Source: Paenibacillus sp. FSL R5-0517 (GTDB lineage: Bacteria > Bacillota > Bacilli > Paenibacillales > Paenibacillaceae). From it: a stretch of 64,000 nucleotides of DNA. The stretch's first letter is position 1; every line of letters starts with the position of its first letter. The translations under genes were made by a program, and so were the position numbers. The DNA lies in the NCBI RefSeq assembly GCF_037974355.1, contig NZ_CP150235.1, positions 992,001-1,056,000 on the forward strand, written 5' to 3'. This document shows, in pieces, positions 7,802 to 18,600 of the stretch. A model generated the notes under the pieces. The model was not told the DNA's origin, did no database searches, and saw nothing but the letters and a program-made list of their open reading frames with translations.

Positions 7802-10105
7802 GTGAAGACGGGTCCTGACTGGCAGGGAATGGGGTACAAGTGGATTACCATGACTGGATTATCAGCTGTACTGTTGACGGGATGGATGATGCTTGATTCA
7901 CAAAAGGTAGTGCTTGGAGGACAAGCTTCGGTTACAACGCCCCAAGCTTTGGGAGCAAGTCCCCAAGCCTTATCAACAAAGTTGGCCTACAAACAAGGAG
8001 ACTCCGTTACGCTCATGAATGATATTCCCCTGTTTCAAAACAGGAGGGACAGCAGTGTGGCTCCTGACCAAATGAAGATTGAATACTATACTACAAAAAA
8101 CGAGAAGTATAGGTTGGCATCGGTTCGAGGCGAGTGGTTGCAGCTTAAGTCATCCGATCATGGAGACTTCTGGCTGCCAAGTTGGTATGCAATGAAGGAG
8201 AGCAGAAGCATGACGGAAACAGCTCCGCAAAGTCTCAAGATCCAATCGGGCAGCAAGCTGTATCTGGCTCCAGACAGTGCTACAACCTGGACTTTTGAGA
8301 AAGCGCTAACAAGTAAAGCTGTTATTGTTGCAAAGTGGAAAGGATGGTATGGCGTCTCCATTGCTCCACGAACCTGGAGTAAAGAATCCTCCACGTATCG
8401 GCCAGGACTCTTCTGGATCAAGGCAGGGGCTCTAGAGCAGAGGAAGAATGTGGATGATGGTTGGTTCCAACAGAATACATCGCTACCGACCTCGGTTATT
8501 CGTCATTTGACGGATATTAAGCTGAACAAGGCAACCACCTCCAAACAAGTGGCCGAGTGGTTAGGCGAGCCCGATTGGAGAGAGGGTTCAGGCAATCTAA
8601 ATGATACAGGGTATGCAATGAGTATTGGACAGACCTGGAGATATGAGCGGCAAGATGGACAATTTTTGGTCACATTCAACAAGAATGGCAAGCTGGTCAG
8701 AACTCGCTGGAATCTACCACAGCATGATCGAAATGCTGTCGTTTCTGATTGGAATATCAGTCGGGCGGATGAATATGGGTTTACGACAAAAATGTACGGC
8801 ACAACGCTGCCGAAGACAATCCCTTGGAAACCGGTCTGGACTAACCAGGGGGATATTAATTACACTTTTTTACAGGTAGCCACGGATGATGTACTCCTGA
8901 TGAAGGGGGATGACGGTGGATTTAGCGGGGGCTACTACGAAGGTTCCATATATGCCCTTGACCGTCATACGGGCCAGAAATTATGGAGGATTAATGGGGG
9001 TTTTGGAAGACAGCAGGCTGAGGTGGATACAGCACGCCAATACGTTACAATCTACAATGATTATGACCCTGACAAGAAAAAATACGTGGATCGTATTCGT
9101 CATCTGAACTTGAAGAGCGGGAAGGTCACGTGGACGTACACCCCTAAGCAAAATTTCAGACTAAATGGCATCACTGCTGCGAAAAACGTTGTGGTCGTGG
9201 ATAGCCCGGTTGTTGATAGCTCAAGCAACAGTTGGTTGACGGTACTGGATAGTGCAAACGGAAAAACATTGTGGACGCGAAAACTCGCGAAAGGTTATGA
9301 ATTATTGAACAAGAGTGCAGATGACCCTTATGTGTTGTATTGGGAAAAGAATAAGCTGACTGCAGCCGACCCGCAATCGGGGCGAACTGTATGGAGCTTG
9401 AAGGCCAAGCGATCTACCATAGAACAACTTGGGAATGATCCATATTTTGATGGAATTGAACGTCTGGATCCTTTTACAACCAGGAATGCTGAAAGATGGC
9501 TATCGTTAGATAATCAGTGGCTGCTGCTTGATCTGAACACGGGGAAAAAGCTTGCCCAATTTCCTGCCCGGGTAGGACAGAGATTGGAGGAGCTGAAAGA
9601 TGGCATGCTGTTGATCCGTGAGAATCAAAACGGCGATCATTACGGAGAGTATGAAAATTTTACAACCACCCTGTACGATGCCGAGACAGGCAAAACACGG
9701 TGGACGCTCAATGGCAAAATTGAACGAGGACTGGTGGAAGATGATCAGTTATATGTAATTAAAAATGGTTACCCCGCGGCTTTGAATTATGATACGGGGG
9801 AGACGCGTTGGAATGCCAATGATACGATTGCCACTCTCAAGTATCCCACGAATCAGGGGAGCTATCTGGTCATTGATGATCAGTTGCTGCTGCCCATGGA
9901 TGAGAATTGGTTGGTATTGAATAAAAACAATGGAGCCTTGTTAGGTCGTGTACATGACGTGGCGATGGGAAACCCGGAGCATCGCGACCGGGATGCGAAG
10001 AACGGAACGATCAACCGGATCGGCAATGAAGTGTATGTGGGTTCGTCCAACGGACGTTTTCGCGTGTATGAAGCCAGCCGCCTTCAGGAGGCAATCTCAC
10101 CTTAA
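7802..10105 (+). CDS. Exported protein with SH3-like repeats and PQQ-like beta-propeller
   Basis: A 767-residue protein starting at GTG 7802 with an N-terminal membrane anchor or signal (WITMTGLSAVLLTGWMML). Two SH3-like segments follow (about 60-135 and 140-210; GEWLQLKSSDHGDFWLPSW and KGWYGVSIAPR). The C-terminal part from about 340 has repeated blades typical of PQQ/BamB-like propellers: IYALDRHTGQKLWRINGG, TVLDSANGKTLWTRKL, TAADPQSGRTVWSLKA, TLYDAETGKTRWTLNG and ALNYDTGETRWNAND. Such propellers in Gram-positive bacteria are usually structural or binding modules, and no enzyme motif is visible. The 100-base gap after ykoC and a terminator-like hairpin downstream suggest a separate unit. 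Function unknown. Confidence 0.82.
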   Translation: MKTGPDWQGMGYKWITMTGLSAVLLTGWMMLDSQKVVLGGQASVTTPQALGASPQALSTKLAYKQGDSVTLMNDIPLFQNRRDSSVAPDQMKIEYYTTKNEKYRLASVRGEWLQLKSSDHGDFWLPSWYAMKESRSMTETAPQSLKIQSGSKLYLAPDSATTWTFEKALTSKAVIVAKWKGWYGVSIAPRTWSKESSTYRPGLFWIKAGALEQRKNVDDGWFQQNTSLPTSVIRHLTDIKLNKATTSKQVAEWLGEPDWREGSGNLNDTGYAMSIGQTWRYERQDGQFLVTFNKNGKLVRTRWNLPQHDRNAVVSDWNISRADEYGFTTKMYGTTLPKTIPWKPVWTNQGDINYTFLQVATDDVLLMKGDDGGFSGGYYEGSIYALDRHTGQKLWRINGGFGRQQAEVDTARQYVTIYNDYDPDKKKYVDRIRHLNLKSGKVTWTYTPKQNFRLNGITAAKNVVVVDSPVVDSSSNSWLTVLDSANGKTLWTRKLAKGYELLNKSADDPYVLYWEKNKLTAADPQSGRTVWSLKAKRSTIEQLGNDPYFDGIERLDPFTTRNAERWLSLDNQWLLLDLNTGKKLAQFPARVGQRLEELKDGMLLIRENQNGDHYGEYENFTTTLYDAETGKTRWTLNGKIERGLVEDDQLYVIKNGYPAALNYDTGETRWNANDTIATLKYPTNQGSYLVIDDQLLLPMDENWLVLNKNNGALLGRVHDVAMGNPEHRDRDAKNGTINRIGNEVYVGSSNGRFRVYEASRLQEAISP

Positions 10106-10152
10106 AAGCTTGTCTCATCAGGGATGTTGATTTATTATAAATGAACAGGATT

Positions 10153-10186
10153 GCTCGCGCTCCGGTTATCGGCTGTGCGGGCTTTC
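10153..10186 (+). terminator. Terminator after beta-propeller gene
   Basis: GCTCGCGC pairs (with wobble pairs) with GTGCGGGC, with a CCG/CGG inner stem, followed by TTTCTT. Confidence 0.5.
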
Positions 10187-10236
10187 TTCATGTGTTCTTG
10201 AAGAACCATGCATGATCATTCACGGGAGGACTCTCC

Positions 10237-11046
10237 ATGATCTCATTATATGGTGTAAGCAAACGTTATAACGAGCGCGGTTCCCGTGCAGATCAGGGAT
10301 TCGAAGCGTTAAGCTCGGTGTCGCTCGAAGTGGGACAAGGCGAAATTCACGGCATCATCGGTTCGAGTGGCGCAGGCAAATCCACGCTCCTGCGGATGCT
10401 CAATGGTCTGGAAAAGCCGGATGAGGGTGAGGTTGTTGTGAATGGGCAGCACCTGACCCAGATGAATGAGCGCACTTTGCGTCTGGCACGAAGGTCCATT
10501 GGCATGATCTTTCAGCACTTCAATCTGGTCAGTAATCGGACGGTGAGTGGCAATGTCTGTATGCCGCTAGAACTGGCCGGGATGTCCCGTACACAGCGAG
10601 TCGAGCGTGGACTTGAGGTGCTTAGGTTTGTTGGACTGGAAGACAAGGCAGATCAATATCCTGCTCAGCTTAGCGGAGGACAGAAGCAACGTGTGGCGAT
10701 TGCACGCGCACTCGCCAGTCGTCCGGATGTGCTTCTCTGTGATGAACCGACCTCTTCGCTTGATCCACAGACTACGAATGGCATACTGGATGTGCTACGT
10801 CATATCAATGAAACGCTGGGCGTGACCATTGTCGTCGTGACGCATGAGATGGAAGTGGCTCGTAGACTATGTCACAGGGTATCCGTCATGAAGGATGGGC
10901 GACTCGTACGAACATTGACTGAAGCGGAAGTGAGCAGTATTCCCGCTCCGCAGCCGGATCTGCTGACCTCCTTGCTTGCGGGTGATGAATATGGGATGGC
11001 AGGTTCGTCTTTGTTCCGTCAGACAGAACAGGGGGACAAGTCATGA
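10237..11046 (+). CDS. metN: Methionine ABC transporter ATPase, short form lacking the NIL domain
   Basis: A 269-residue ABC ATPase that would energise methionine import with MetI and MetQ. Walker A GSSGAGKST, Q-loop FQHFNLV, signature LSGGQKQRVAIARAL, Walker B VLLCDEPTSSLD and the H-loop VVTHEM are all present. MetN proteins are usually near 340 residues, with a C-terminal NIL (ferredoxin-like) domain that binds methionine for feedback inhibition. Here the chain ends soon after the ATPase core, so that regulatory domain is absent. The stop overlaps the start of the permease gene by four bases (ATGA). The neighbours fix the assignment; without them other substrates of the polar amino acid class would be possible. 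Confidence 0.88.
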   Translation: MISLYGVSKRYNERGSRADQGFEALSSVSLEVGQGEIHGIIGSSGAGKSTLLRMLNGLEKPDEGEVVVNGQHLTQMNERTLRLARRSIGMIFQHFNLVSNRTVSGNVCMPLELAGMSRTQRVERGLEVLRFVGLEDKADQYPAQLSGGQKQRVAIARALASRPDVLLCDEPTSSLDPQTTNGILDVLRHINETLGVTIVVVTHEMEVARRLCHRVSVMKDGRLVRTLTEAEVSSIPAPQPDLLTSLLAGDEYGMAGSSLFRQTEQGDKS

Positions 11047-11714
11047 GGTTACCTGAATCTGTACTGAAGTATCAGCATGAGATATGGCAAGCGATCGGAG
11101 AGACTTTTGTCATGGTAGGCATTTCCATTGCAGCGGCTGTTCTGATCGGGTTACCTCTGGGTACACTTCTGTACTTATTCCGGAGAGGACAACGGTACCA
11201 GAATCAAACGTTGTCTTTTGTACTCGGCAGTATCGTCAACATCATTCGTTCGTTTCCATTCTTACTGCTGGTTGTCTTCATGATTCCATTCACACGAATC
11301 GTCGTTGGAACGTCCATCGGTACACTGGCGGCAACCGTTCCACTCTCGGTCATTGCGATTGCCTACTATGCCAGACTCGTGGAACAAGCGTTGCTGGATG
11401 TACCGAAGGGCGTGGTTGAAGCTGCATCATCCATGGGGGCATCGACGATGCAGCTCGTGGTGAAATTCCTGTATGTGGAGGCAAGATCTGGCCTTGTACT
11501 GGGACTCACCACAGCTACGATTAGCTTTATCTCCTACTCGACGGTGATGGGCATTGTAGGTGGCGGCGGGGTTGGAGATTTTGCCATTCGCTACGGTTAT
11601 CAGCGCTTCGAAACGGAGATCATGGTATTTACGATCATCATTATGATTATCCTGGTACAGATGATCCAATTCACAGGCAGCAGATTGTCCCGCTGGCTGG
11701 ATCGCAGATCCTGA
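11043..11714 (+). CDS. metI: Methionine ABC transporter permease
   Basis: A 223-residue permease with five or so transmembrane helices (MVGISIAAAVLIGLPLGTLLY, IVNIIRSFPFLLLVVFMIPF, and a C-terminal IMVFTIIIMIILVQMIQF). It has the MetI-type ATPase-coupling loop EAASSMGASTMQLVVKFLYVEA. The family forms a homodimer with MetN. It overlaps metN by four bases, indicating translational coupling, and is followed 83 bases later by the binding lipoprotein gene. Confidence 0.93.
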   Translation: MRLPESVLKYQHEIWQAIGETFVMVGISIAAAVLIGLPLGTLLYLFRRGQRYQNQTLSFVLGSIVNIIRSFPFLLLVVFMIPFTRIVVGTSIGTLAATVPLSVIAIAYYARLVEQALLDVPKGVVEAASSMGASTMQLVVKFLYVEARSGLVLGLTTATISFISYSTVMGIVGGGGVGDFAIRYGYQRFETEIMVFTIIIMIILVQMIQFTGSRLSRWLDRRS

Positions 11715-11797
11715 GCGTAGTGACACGGTACATGATTGAAGAAAGTGCAGTAACAAGGAAGACCAATACAGATTATATGATGAGGGGTAGACATACA

Positions 11798-12637
11798 ATG
11801 AAAGCAAAAATGATGCTTATGTTGCTTGCAGTCATGCTTGTCGTAGCTGCTTGTGGCAAAAAAGAAGAAACACCTGCGGCTGAAGGAACGAAAGAAGATA
11901 CACAAGCTGCACAAGAAGTTACGCTGAAAGTGGCCACATTGATTCCGCCGATGACAGACGTACTGGATATTGTTAAACCACTCTTGAAGGAAGATGGCGT
12001 CAATCTGGAAGTTGTTGTGTTGTCGGATAACGTTCAACCGAATACGGCACTGGCGAACAAGGAAGTAGATGCAAACTTCTTCCAACACGTGCCTTACATG
12101 AATCAATATAATGAAGCAAACAATGCGAACCTGGTGGCTGTACAGCCCATCTATAATGCCATCTATGGCGGCTATTCCAAAAAATACAAAACGATTGAGG
12201 AATTGCCAGAAGGTGCAACGATCGCAATCGCGAACGATCCTTCCAACATTGGTCGCTCTCTTGTGATGCTGGAGCAGAACGGATTGATTAAGCTGAAAGA
12301 AGGCGTAGGTTTTAACGCCACACAGGCAGATATCATCGAGAATACGAAGAACTTCAAGTTTGAGGAAGTGGACTTGTTGATGCTTGCTCGCATGATGGAT
12401 GACGCTGATCTGGTAGCCATGACACCTGCTTATGCCAGTCCGCTCGGTCTTACACCGAAAAAGGATGCGCTGTTAACCGAGAAGGATGATTCCCATTTTG
12501 CCATCACCCTGGTTGCTCGTGAGGATAATAAGGACTCCGAAGCGATCCAGAAGCTGGCTAAGCGTATGGCGGGTCCGGAGGTCAAAGCCTTCTTCGAAGA
12601 GAAATATGCAGATATCGCTATCCCGGCATTTAAATAG
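11798..12637 (+). CDS. metQ: Methionine-binding lipoprotein
   Basis: A 279-residue NlpA/MetQ-family lipoprotein that delivers methionine to MetNI at the outer face of the membrane. The signal sequence ends in the lipobox VVAAC, with the lipidated Cys at residue 19, followed by a charged linker KKEETPAAEGTKEDTQ. Family segments include KVATLIPPMTDVLD, VDANFFQHVPYMNQYN and GATIAIANDPSNIGRSL. ATG 11798 is chosen because it begins the signal peptide and follows GAGGGGT; the frame is open further upstream but that would precede the lipoprotein signal. A strong terminator follows. Confidence 0.94.
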   Translation: MKAKMMLMLLAVMLVVAACGKKEETPAAEGTKEDTQAAQEVTLKVATLIPPMTDVLDIVKPLLKEDGVNLEVVVLSDNVQPNTALANKEVDANFFQHVPYMNQYNEANNANLVAVQPIYNAIYGGYSKKYKTIEELPEGATIAIANDPSNIGRSLVMLEQNGLIKLKEGVGFNATQADIIENTKNFKFEEVDLLMLARMMDDADLVAMTPAYASPLGLTPKKDALLTEKDDSHFAITLVAREDNKDSEAIQKLAKRMAGPEVKAFFEEKYADIAIPAFK

Positions 12638-12667
12638 AGAATACGTGGGAACAACGTGAATAGTCTT

Positions 12668-12703
12668 AAGATCTAAGCGATAACGCTTGGATCTTTTTTT
12701 TTG
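12668..12703 (+). terminator. Terminator of metNIQ
   Basis: AGATCTAAGCG pairs with CGCTTGGATCT around ATAA, followed by nine T. Confidence 0.85.
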
Positions 12704-12930
12704 TCCTCACGTGCTTATTAACAAGTATTTAGAAAGTTAACAATTAGGTCATATCCCCGGAACATTTTATTTAATAGTTTTTTTGTATAATTTGTTTGAA
12801 AATAGTTCTTTAGGATTATAAATTAAGAGATTTCATTCTATTTTTGAGCGTGAAAAATGTCTTTTACAAGAATGGAGACCTAGTTTTTAGAAAGATGGTT
12901 TACACTCTATGAGAGCTATATAAGATGTAT

Positions 12931-13096
12931 TAATCATTTACACGAAAACGGAGAGGACAGAAAAAACTGAAAAAGCGAAGCGGTCGCCTAAAAGCTTTCT
13001 GAAAGAAAGCTGCATCGGAAGCATAAGCTATCACCGGATGTTCCTGAAAAAGGGGAATTAAAAAAATCTGGGGGATAACAGCGATTGGAAGGTTGT
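12931..13096 (+). repeat. Dispersed 166-bp intergenic repeat, copy 1
   Basis: This segment is repeated in inverted orientation at 56498-56662 (165 bp). Shared blocks, in order, are TAATCATTTACACGAAAACG with GAGAGGAC, then CTGAAAAAGCG, then CTAAAAGCTTTCT and AGAAAGCT, then TCGGAAGCATA, then AAAAAATCTGGGG with GATAACAGCGATTGGAAGG. The middle differs, but both copies keep an AGCTTTCT/AGAAAGCT hairpin and a second CCT/AGG-type hairpin. The block order and spacing are conserved while the interior drifts, as expected of a structured RNA or a mobile non-coding repeat. Here it ends 29 bases before the chemoreceptor start. Confidence 0.85.
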
Positions 13097-13124
13097 AAAA
13101 TTAATCTGGAAGAGGTAGAGAAAT

Positions 13125-15122
13125 TTGTCCCAAAACAATAGCAAGCCGACCTGGTTCAACAAGATACATAAGAGCTTTAAGACAAAGCTGGTGGTGTCCT
13201 TTATTGCTTTCCTGGCCATTCCTTCGTTAAGTATTGGAATCTTATCGTATAACAGTGCCAAAGGTGAAGTAGAGAAGCAAATTTTACATAGTGCGATGGA
13301 AAACGTGAACCTTGCCAGTGCGACGATTGATCTCTCAATCAATGCCAAACGGAATCATATTGAATACTATGCGAAAACACTTGCAGTGCAATTAAGACAG
13401 GAAGATGCCGAGGTTCGGGTTGTGAACGAATTGAAGGGGTATGCTGCGCAGAACACAGACATCATCACCATAGGTGTGGGCACAGAGGCAGGTGTGTATC
13501 TCATGTCCTCTGATGCGGAGATGCCTGAAGATTATGATCCGCGAACCAGACCATGGTACACGGAAGCCATGGGAACTCCACAGCAGGTGATTGTTACAGA
13601 TCCCTATGTATCTGCTGAGACAAAAGAGATCACCATTACGATTGCAAAGGCATTGGAAGACCAATCCGGTGTGGTCCAGCTGGATCTCGATCTGTCGGAC
13701 ATTAGCCAATTGGTTAGCGGAATTAAAGTTGGAGAGCAAGGGCATCTGATTCTGCTGGATGCCAGTGAAAAGTATATCTATCATCCGACAATGCAACCTG
13801 GAACAGATGCAACAGAAGATTTTTGGACACAAGTGTATACGAACGAATCCGGTAACTTTAGATATACCTTTGGTCAGATGGATAAGGTCATGTATTACGC
13901 TACGAATGCATCCACGGGATGGAAGGTCGCTGGCACCATGTTCTCCTCTGAAGTAGAGGATGCTGCTGCGCCCATTATGAATCGAACGATTATGGTAATT
14001 GTTTCTTTTCTCGTCATCGGAATTATGATCATCTGGCTGGTGATGCGATCGATTGTTAAACCGATTCGTCAGTTGAAGGTTCAGGCGATTCAGGTGAGTG
14101 AAGGAGATCTAACCCAGACGATTACAAGTACAAGTAATGATGAGATTGGTGAACTGAGTGAAGCATTTGGCAAAATGCAGAGCAACCTGCGTGTATTAAT
14201 CCAAAATGTGGAGAACAGCGCCAATCAGGTCGTTATCTCATCGGATGAAATGACTCAGAGTGCGGAATCAACCAGTGCAGCCAGTGAGCAAGTAGCACGA
14301 GCTATTCAGGAAATTGCGAGTGGCGCAGAGAAACAGACCCAAGGAATTGAACATAACCATCAGGCCATGAATGAAATCACGATTGGCATTACAAGGATCG
14401 CCGAACGTTCCATACATGTTGCTGATTTGGCTAAACATACAACCGTACAAGCGGAAGAAGGCGGCAACACCGTCAAACAGACGGTGAGTCAGATGCAATC
14501 GATTCAAGAGACGGTAGAACAGACAAACCTGATGATTCAGGCGTTATATGAACGATCACACCAAATTTCAGCGATCACGGAGTTAATCGGAAACATCGCC
14601 AAACAGACAAACCTGCTCGCACTGAACGCATCCATCGAAGCTGCTCGTGCAGGAGCTCATGGCAATGGATTCGCCGTTGTAGCAGCAGAGGTTCGCAAGT
14701 TGGCAGAGCAATCCGGGCAGTCTGTCAATGAAATTACCGTGCTGACTACGGCGGTACAGGAAGATATGGCTGCTTCCGTTCGCATGATGGAGAAGGTAAC
14801 TTCAGAGGTGGGAGAGGGCATGGAGATCTCTACAGAAGCGATTCGAAAGTTCGAACGCATTCTGGATAGCATGCGTGAAACGACACCTCAGATTGAAGAG
14901 ATTGCAGCTACGTCACAAGAGATTACAGCAGGTGTACAGGAAGTATCTGCTGTATCCAATGAGTTGGCTGGCATTGCGTCAGGCAACGCTGCAACTTCCG
15001 AAGAAGTGGCCGCTTCCTCAGAGGAGCAGCTGGCAGCGATGGAGCAGATTTCTGCCTCGGCTCGTGGCTTGTCTACCATGGCGGAAGAGCTGCAGCACCT
15101 GATTAGACAGTTTAAGTATTAA
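13125..15122 (+). CDS. Methyl-accepting chemotaxis protein with dCache sensor
   Basis: A 665-residue chemoreceptor. Transmembrane helix 1 (about 22-44), an extracellular dCache_1-type sensor (about 45-285, with [12 protein letters not shown] and [21 protein letters not shown]), helix 2 ([20 protein letters not shown]), a HAMP domain ([19 protein letters not shown]) and a long coiled-coil signalling domain are visible. The invariant hairpin tip [20 protein letters not shown] and the following [14 protein letters not shown] motif bind CheA/CheW. The ligand is unknown; dCache receptors of this type often sense amino acids. The start is TTG 13125 with an upstream GGAAGAGG. The repeat element forms most of the upstream region. 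Confidence 0.93.
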   Translation: MSQNNSKPTWFNKIHKSFKTKLVVSFIAFLAIPSLSIGILSYNSAKGEVEKQILHSAMENVNLASATIDLSINAKRNHIEYYAKTLAVQLRQEDAEVRVVNELKGYAAQNTDIITIGVGTEAGVYLMSSDAEMPEDYDPRTRPWYTEAMGTPQQVIVTDPYVSAETKEITITIAKALEDQSGVVQLDLDLSDISQLVSGIKVGEQGHLILLDASEKYIYHPTMQPGTDATEDFWTQVYTNESGNFRYTFGQMDKVMYYATNASTGWKVAGTMFSSEVEDAAAPIMNRTIMVIVSFLVIGIMIIWLVMRSIVKPIRQLKVQAIQVSEGDLTQTITSTSNDEIGELSEAFGKMQSNLRVLIQNVENSANQVVISSDEMTQSAESTSAASEQVARAIQEIASGAEKQTQGIEHNHQAMNEITIGITRIAERSIHVADLAKHTTVQAEEGGNTVKQTVSQMQSIQETVEQTNLMIQALYERSHQISAITELIGNIAKQTNLLALNASIEAARAGAHGNGFAVVAAEVRKLAEQSGQSVNEITVLTTAVQEDMAASVRMMEKVTSEVGEGMEISTEAIRKFERILDSMRETTPQIEEIAATSQEITAGVQEVSAVSNELAGIASGNAATSEEVAASSEEQLAAMEQISASARGLSTMAEELQHLIRQFKY

Positions 15123-15193
15123 TCGGGATCGTAGATACGAATATCACACAGGGACAGCATCACATGATGTTTCATCAGAGGGAGTGGACAGCC

Positions 15194-15499
15194 ATGCAAC
15201 CAGAACTCAAAGCCTTCTTGCTGCTAACGGATGCGGTCATGATTACAGATGAGGAGGGTGTGATTCTAGATGTGAATTCCGTTTATGTAACCAAAACAGG
15301 ATTCTCACGGGAAAGCACCATAGGTCAGCCTGCCCGATTGCTAATGGATACGCACTGGAGAGGAAATCAGACCTGGTCCGGCGTAGCCAAACTGATGAAG
15401 GTAGATCAGGAATTTTGGGAAGCTCAAGTTACGATTACATCGGTTTATTTGAACGATTCTCTCTTTTATATCAGTATTTTTAATGATGAATTTTCATGA
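15194..15499 (+). CDS. Stand-alone PAS-domain mini-protein
   Basis: A 101-residue protein made almost entirely of one PAS-like domain (TDAVMITDEEGVILDVNSVY, GFSRESTIGQPARLL). The core of PAS sensors usually spans about 100 residues with a longer beta-sheet, so this is a minimal or slightly truncated unit with no output domain. I chose ATG 15194 because GAGGGAGTGG lies about 9 bases upstream; an in-frame ATG pair 30 bases earlier has no ribosome site. It lies between the chemoreceptor and the hybrid kinase and may be a protein-protein interaction partner or a sensory remnant. Confidence 0.65.
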   Translation: MQPELKAFLLLTDAVMITDEEGVILDVNSVYVTKTGFSRESTIGQPARLLMDTHWRGNQTWSGVAKLMKVDQEFWEAQVTITSVYLNDSLFYISIFNDEFS

Positions 15500-15678
15500 A
15501 AAAAAATCGTTGTTTTGTGATAAGGGTATGTTAGCTGAAAGTGGGAATTATTTTCAAAAAAAAGGTCAATATCGTCAATTGAATAAGGGAGCCTGGCATA
15601 CTATGATTTGTGTACCGGGGGACTGCGAACGTGAATCTGGCAACATTCATTGAATGCATGAAATCCTGAAGTCGTAAT

Positions 15679-18600
15679 GTGGACGGTGACCATTTGCTAC
15701 GCGATCTTGTGTTAAATTTCACGCTAATTCTGATCTTTGTTTTCCTGACTCATCACTATCTGAACCAAACCAATGCTACCCGTTCCACATCCATCACGAC
15801 TCGGATCATTATTGGTATTACACTGAGCATGTTGGGTACGGCGCTCTATTATTTCTCTATTGTGCTTGAGGATGGAACATTGTTGAATTTCCGGGCCAGT
15901 GTATATCTGCTCGCCGCTTATTTTGGTGGAACTGGCTCTGCCTTTGTTACTTTTGCATTCATGTGGATTTTTCGCATTAATATGGGGCGTAATCCTTTGT
16001 TGGAGAACTGGCAGTATGCGTTGGCAGAGTTGTTATTTGTTGTAGCCGTATGCCTGATCTTTCAGTATGTTAGGGGATTTATGCAAAAGTGGTTGTCTGG
16101 AGCGTTGCTGCTGATAACTGTGTATGAGTTTTTCGTACTAAAGATATATTCTCCTTCTCTGCTAATGTTGGGACAGATTCTCCTTTTCCAAGGTATCTGC
16201 ATGCTCTTCGTTATATTATTCCTGTACTATCTGAACCAAAATCATCGATATAGGAGATTGGTCATTCAAAGGGATCAGGAAATGCTGGAGATGCTTCGGA
16301 TGCAGCCGGGTTTTACGTTTAAAATCCATAAACAGAATGGGAAATTTGAGTACCTTCTGCTTGAAGGGGAGATGCTCTCCCGACTGGGCTTGGATATGAA
16401 TAGTCTGAAGCAAGACTACAAGCTGGGTACATTGAACATTTTACCTCAGGAAAAGGTAGAATTTCTGCGAAAGCAGTTTAACCGGGCCTGGGAAGGGGAA
16501 TCTTTTTTTTACGAGATTGAGCATGAAGGGTTCTATTCCCTGGTGAAAATTCGCCCTCTTCGAGAAGAGGGGGTTGTGAAATATGTCGTGGGATATGGAC
16601 TCGATATCACGGAACACAGAGCGGTTAAACGAAGGATTCAAGAAAGTGAAGAGCGATATCGAACACTTGAGCGCGTGTCGGCAGACTGGTTCGTCGGTAT
16701 GGACAGCAACAGATGTATTGTGTCGGTTAATCAGAAGTTTCTGGATGTGCTCGGTCTCAGCAGGCAGGAAGTGCTTGGTCGTCAGCTTGAAGAATTATTG
16801 TTCATTGAGCAGTTGGATAACTGGTTGTTCATTTTCCAAAAAGCCTTGCATCACAATATAGCCCAGGATACGGAATTAAGTTTCATCATTGGAGAAGCTC
16901 ATGAGCAGCATGTTCGGGTTCACCTGTATCCTGTCAAAGGACTAAACTCAAGTGAGAAAATTAAGGCAGTCATTCGTGACATTTCGGATCACTATAGACG
17001 TGTTAAGGCTGACAAAGCAAGTCAGGCGAAGAGTGAGTTTCTCGCATTCATGAGCCACGAGATTCGTACCCCACTGAGCGGCATTATCAGCTTTTCGTTG
17101 TTGCTTCAACGAACAGATCTATCTCCACAACAGAAGGATTATTTGAGTAAAATTAATGCGTCCTCCCAAACCTTGCTTGCCCTCGTAAATGATATTCTTG
17201 ATTTTTCGAAAATTGAGGCAGGCAAGCTGATTTTGGAGAAGGTTTCTTTTTCACCGGAGGATGTGATCAAACGTGTGGCAGATCAGGTCGGTGTGGCCAT
17301 CGGGCACAAAGATATCGAAGTGATCTTTACAACCGATCCCGATCTGCCGTTAACGGTGATTGGTGATCCCTTCCGACTTGAACAGGTGTTATTGAATCTG
17401 CTTAGCAATGCAATTAAATTTACGGAGCATGGATATGTGACGTTGCAGGCAGAGGTGCTTTCATTGGAGGCGGAGCAAGTTCAGGTCCGTTTTGAGGTAG
17501 AGGACACGGGAATCGGAATCTCACCCGAACAATTGGAACGGCTTTTTGTCCCGTTTACTCAAGCGGAACCTTCAACGTATCGAACATATGGTGGTTCTGG
17601 TCTTGGACTGGTCATCTGTTACCTTCTGGTGACCTCCTTGGGAGGAAGTTTGCAGGTGGATAGTGTTCTGGGAGAGTACAGTCTGTTCTCATTCGACTTG
17701 ATATTTGAACTGGCAGAATCGGAAGAAGAAAGTTCCTTTCTGCAAACATACCCTCTTCTATATTACGCGGATGATGTGGTGATCGTTGAGGAAGATGAAC
17801 GAATGGGCGCGAATTTGAAGCAGATCCTCCACTCATTCGGGATGAAGCCGAAGCTGTATCCTTCGTTGAACCATATGATGGAAAGTGATTGGTGTATACC
17901 AAAGGCAGAGGGGATAAGTTCAATATTATTGATGATAAATATGGATGCAGCACACGCACACCATCGTTTACCTTGGAACAACCTGATGAAGCGATTGAAT
18001 CGAACCAAATTTCAGATGGTGGGTTATACCCATGCCTTTAGTGAAAATGCCCTGTGGAGTGAGGAGAGATCCTTTCGCCCGGATCTCATGATGATCAAAC
18101 CGATTACACGTCTGGGATTGTTCGAAGTGTTACTTGCACTTCAGGGTGAAGGGCCATTAGAGGACAAGCGGATGAGCGAAGGCGACGAGTTCCATTCGCG
18201 TAACCTGAAAGGCCACATTCTGATAGCTGAAGATCATGAAATCAATCAATTGGCCATTCGGGCCATGCTGGAGCATATCGGATTCAAGGTGACGCTAGCA
18301 GACAGTGGCACAGAGGTTTTGGAGAAATTGCACGAACAAACATGGGAACTGATTCTGATGGATCTCTTAATGCCAGATATGAATGGTATTGATGCAGCAA
18401 GGCACATTCGCAAGATGAGGAAATATGACCGTACACCCATTATCGCGCTTACAGCGAATGCTTTAAAAAGGGACGATGAGTTATATCTTGAAGCGGGCAT
18501 GAATGCAATCCTGACTAAGCCCATACAGGAACAACAGATCGAAGATATGTTGGACACATGGATTGATCTAAAAGGCATAAGAGAGATCAATGGAATCGAT

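Noticed and set aside
10106..10236. SAM riboswitch (S-box) ahead of metNIQ
   Set aside because: The conserved S-box core was not found; only a terminator-like hairpin is present.
12704..13124. c-di-GMP riboswitch ahead of the chemoreceptor
   Set aside because: GEMM core motifs are absent; the structured part is the dispersed repeat.
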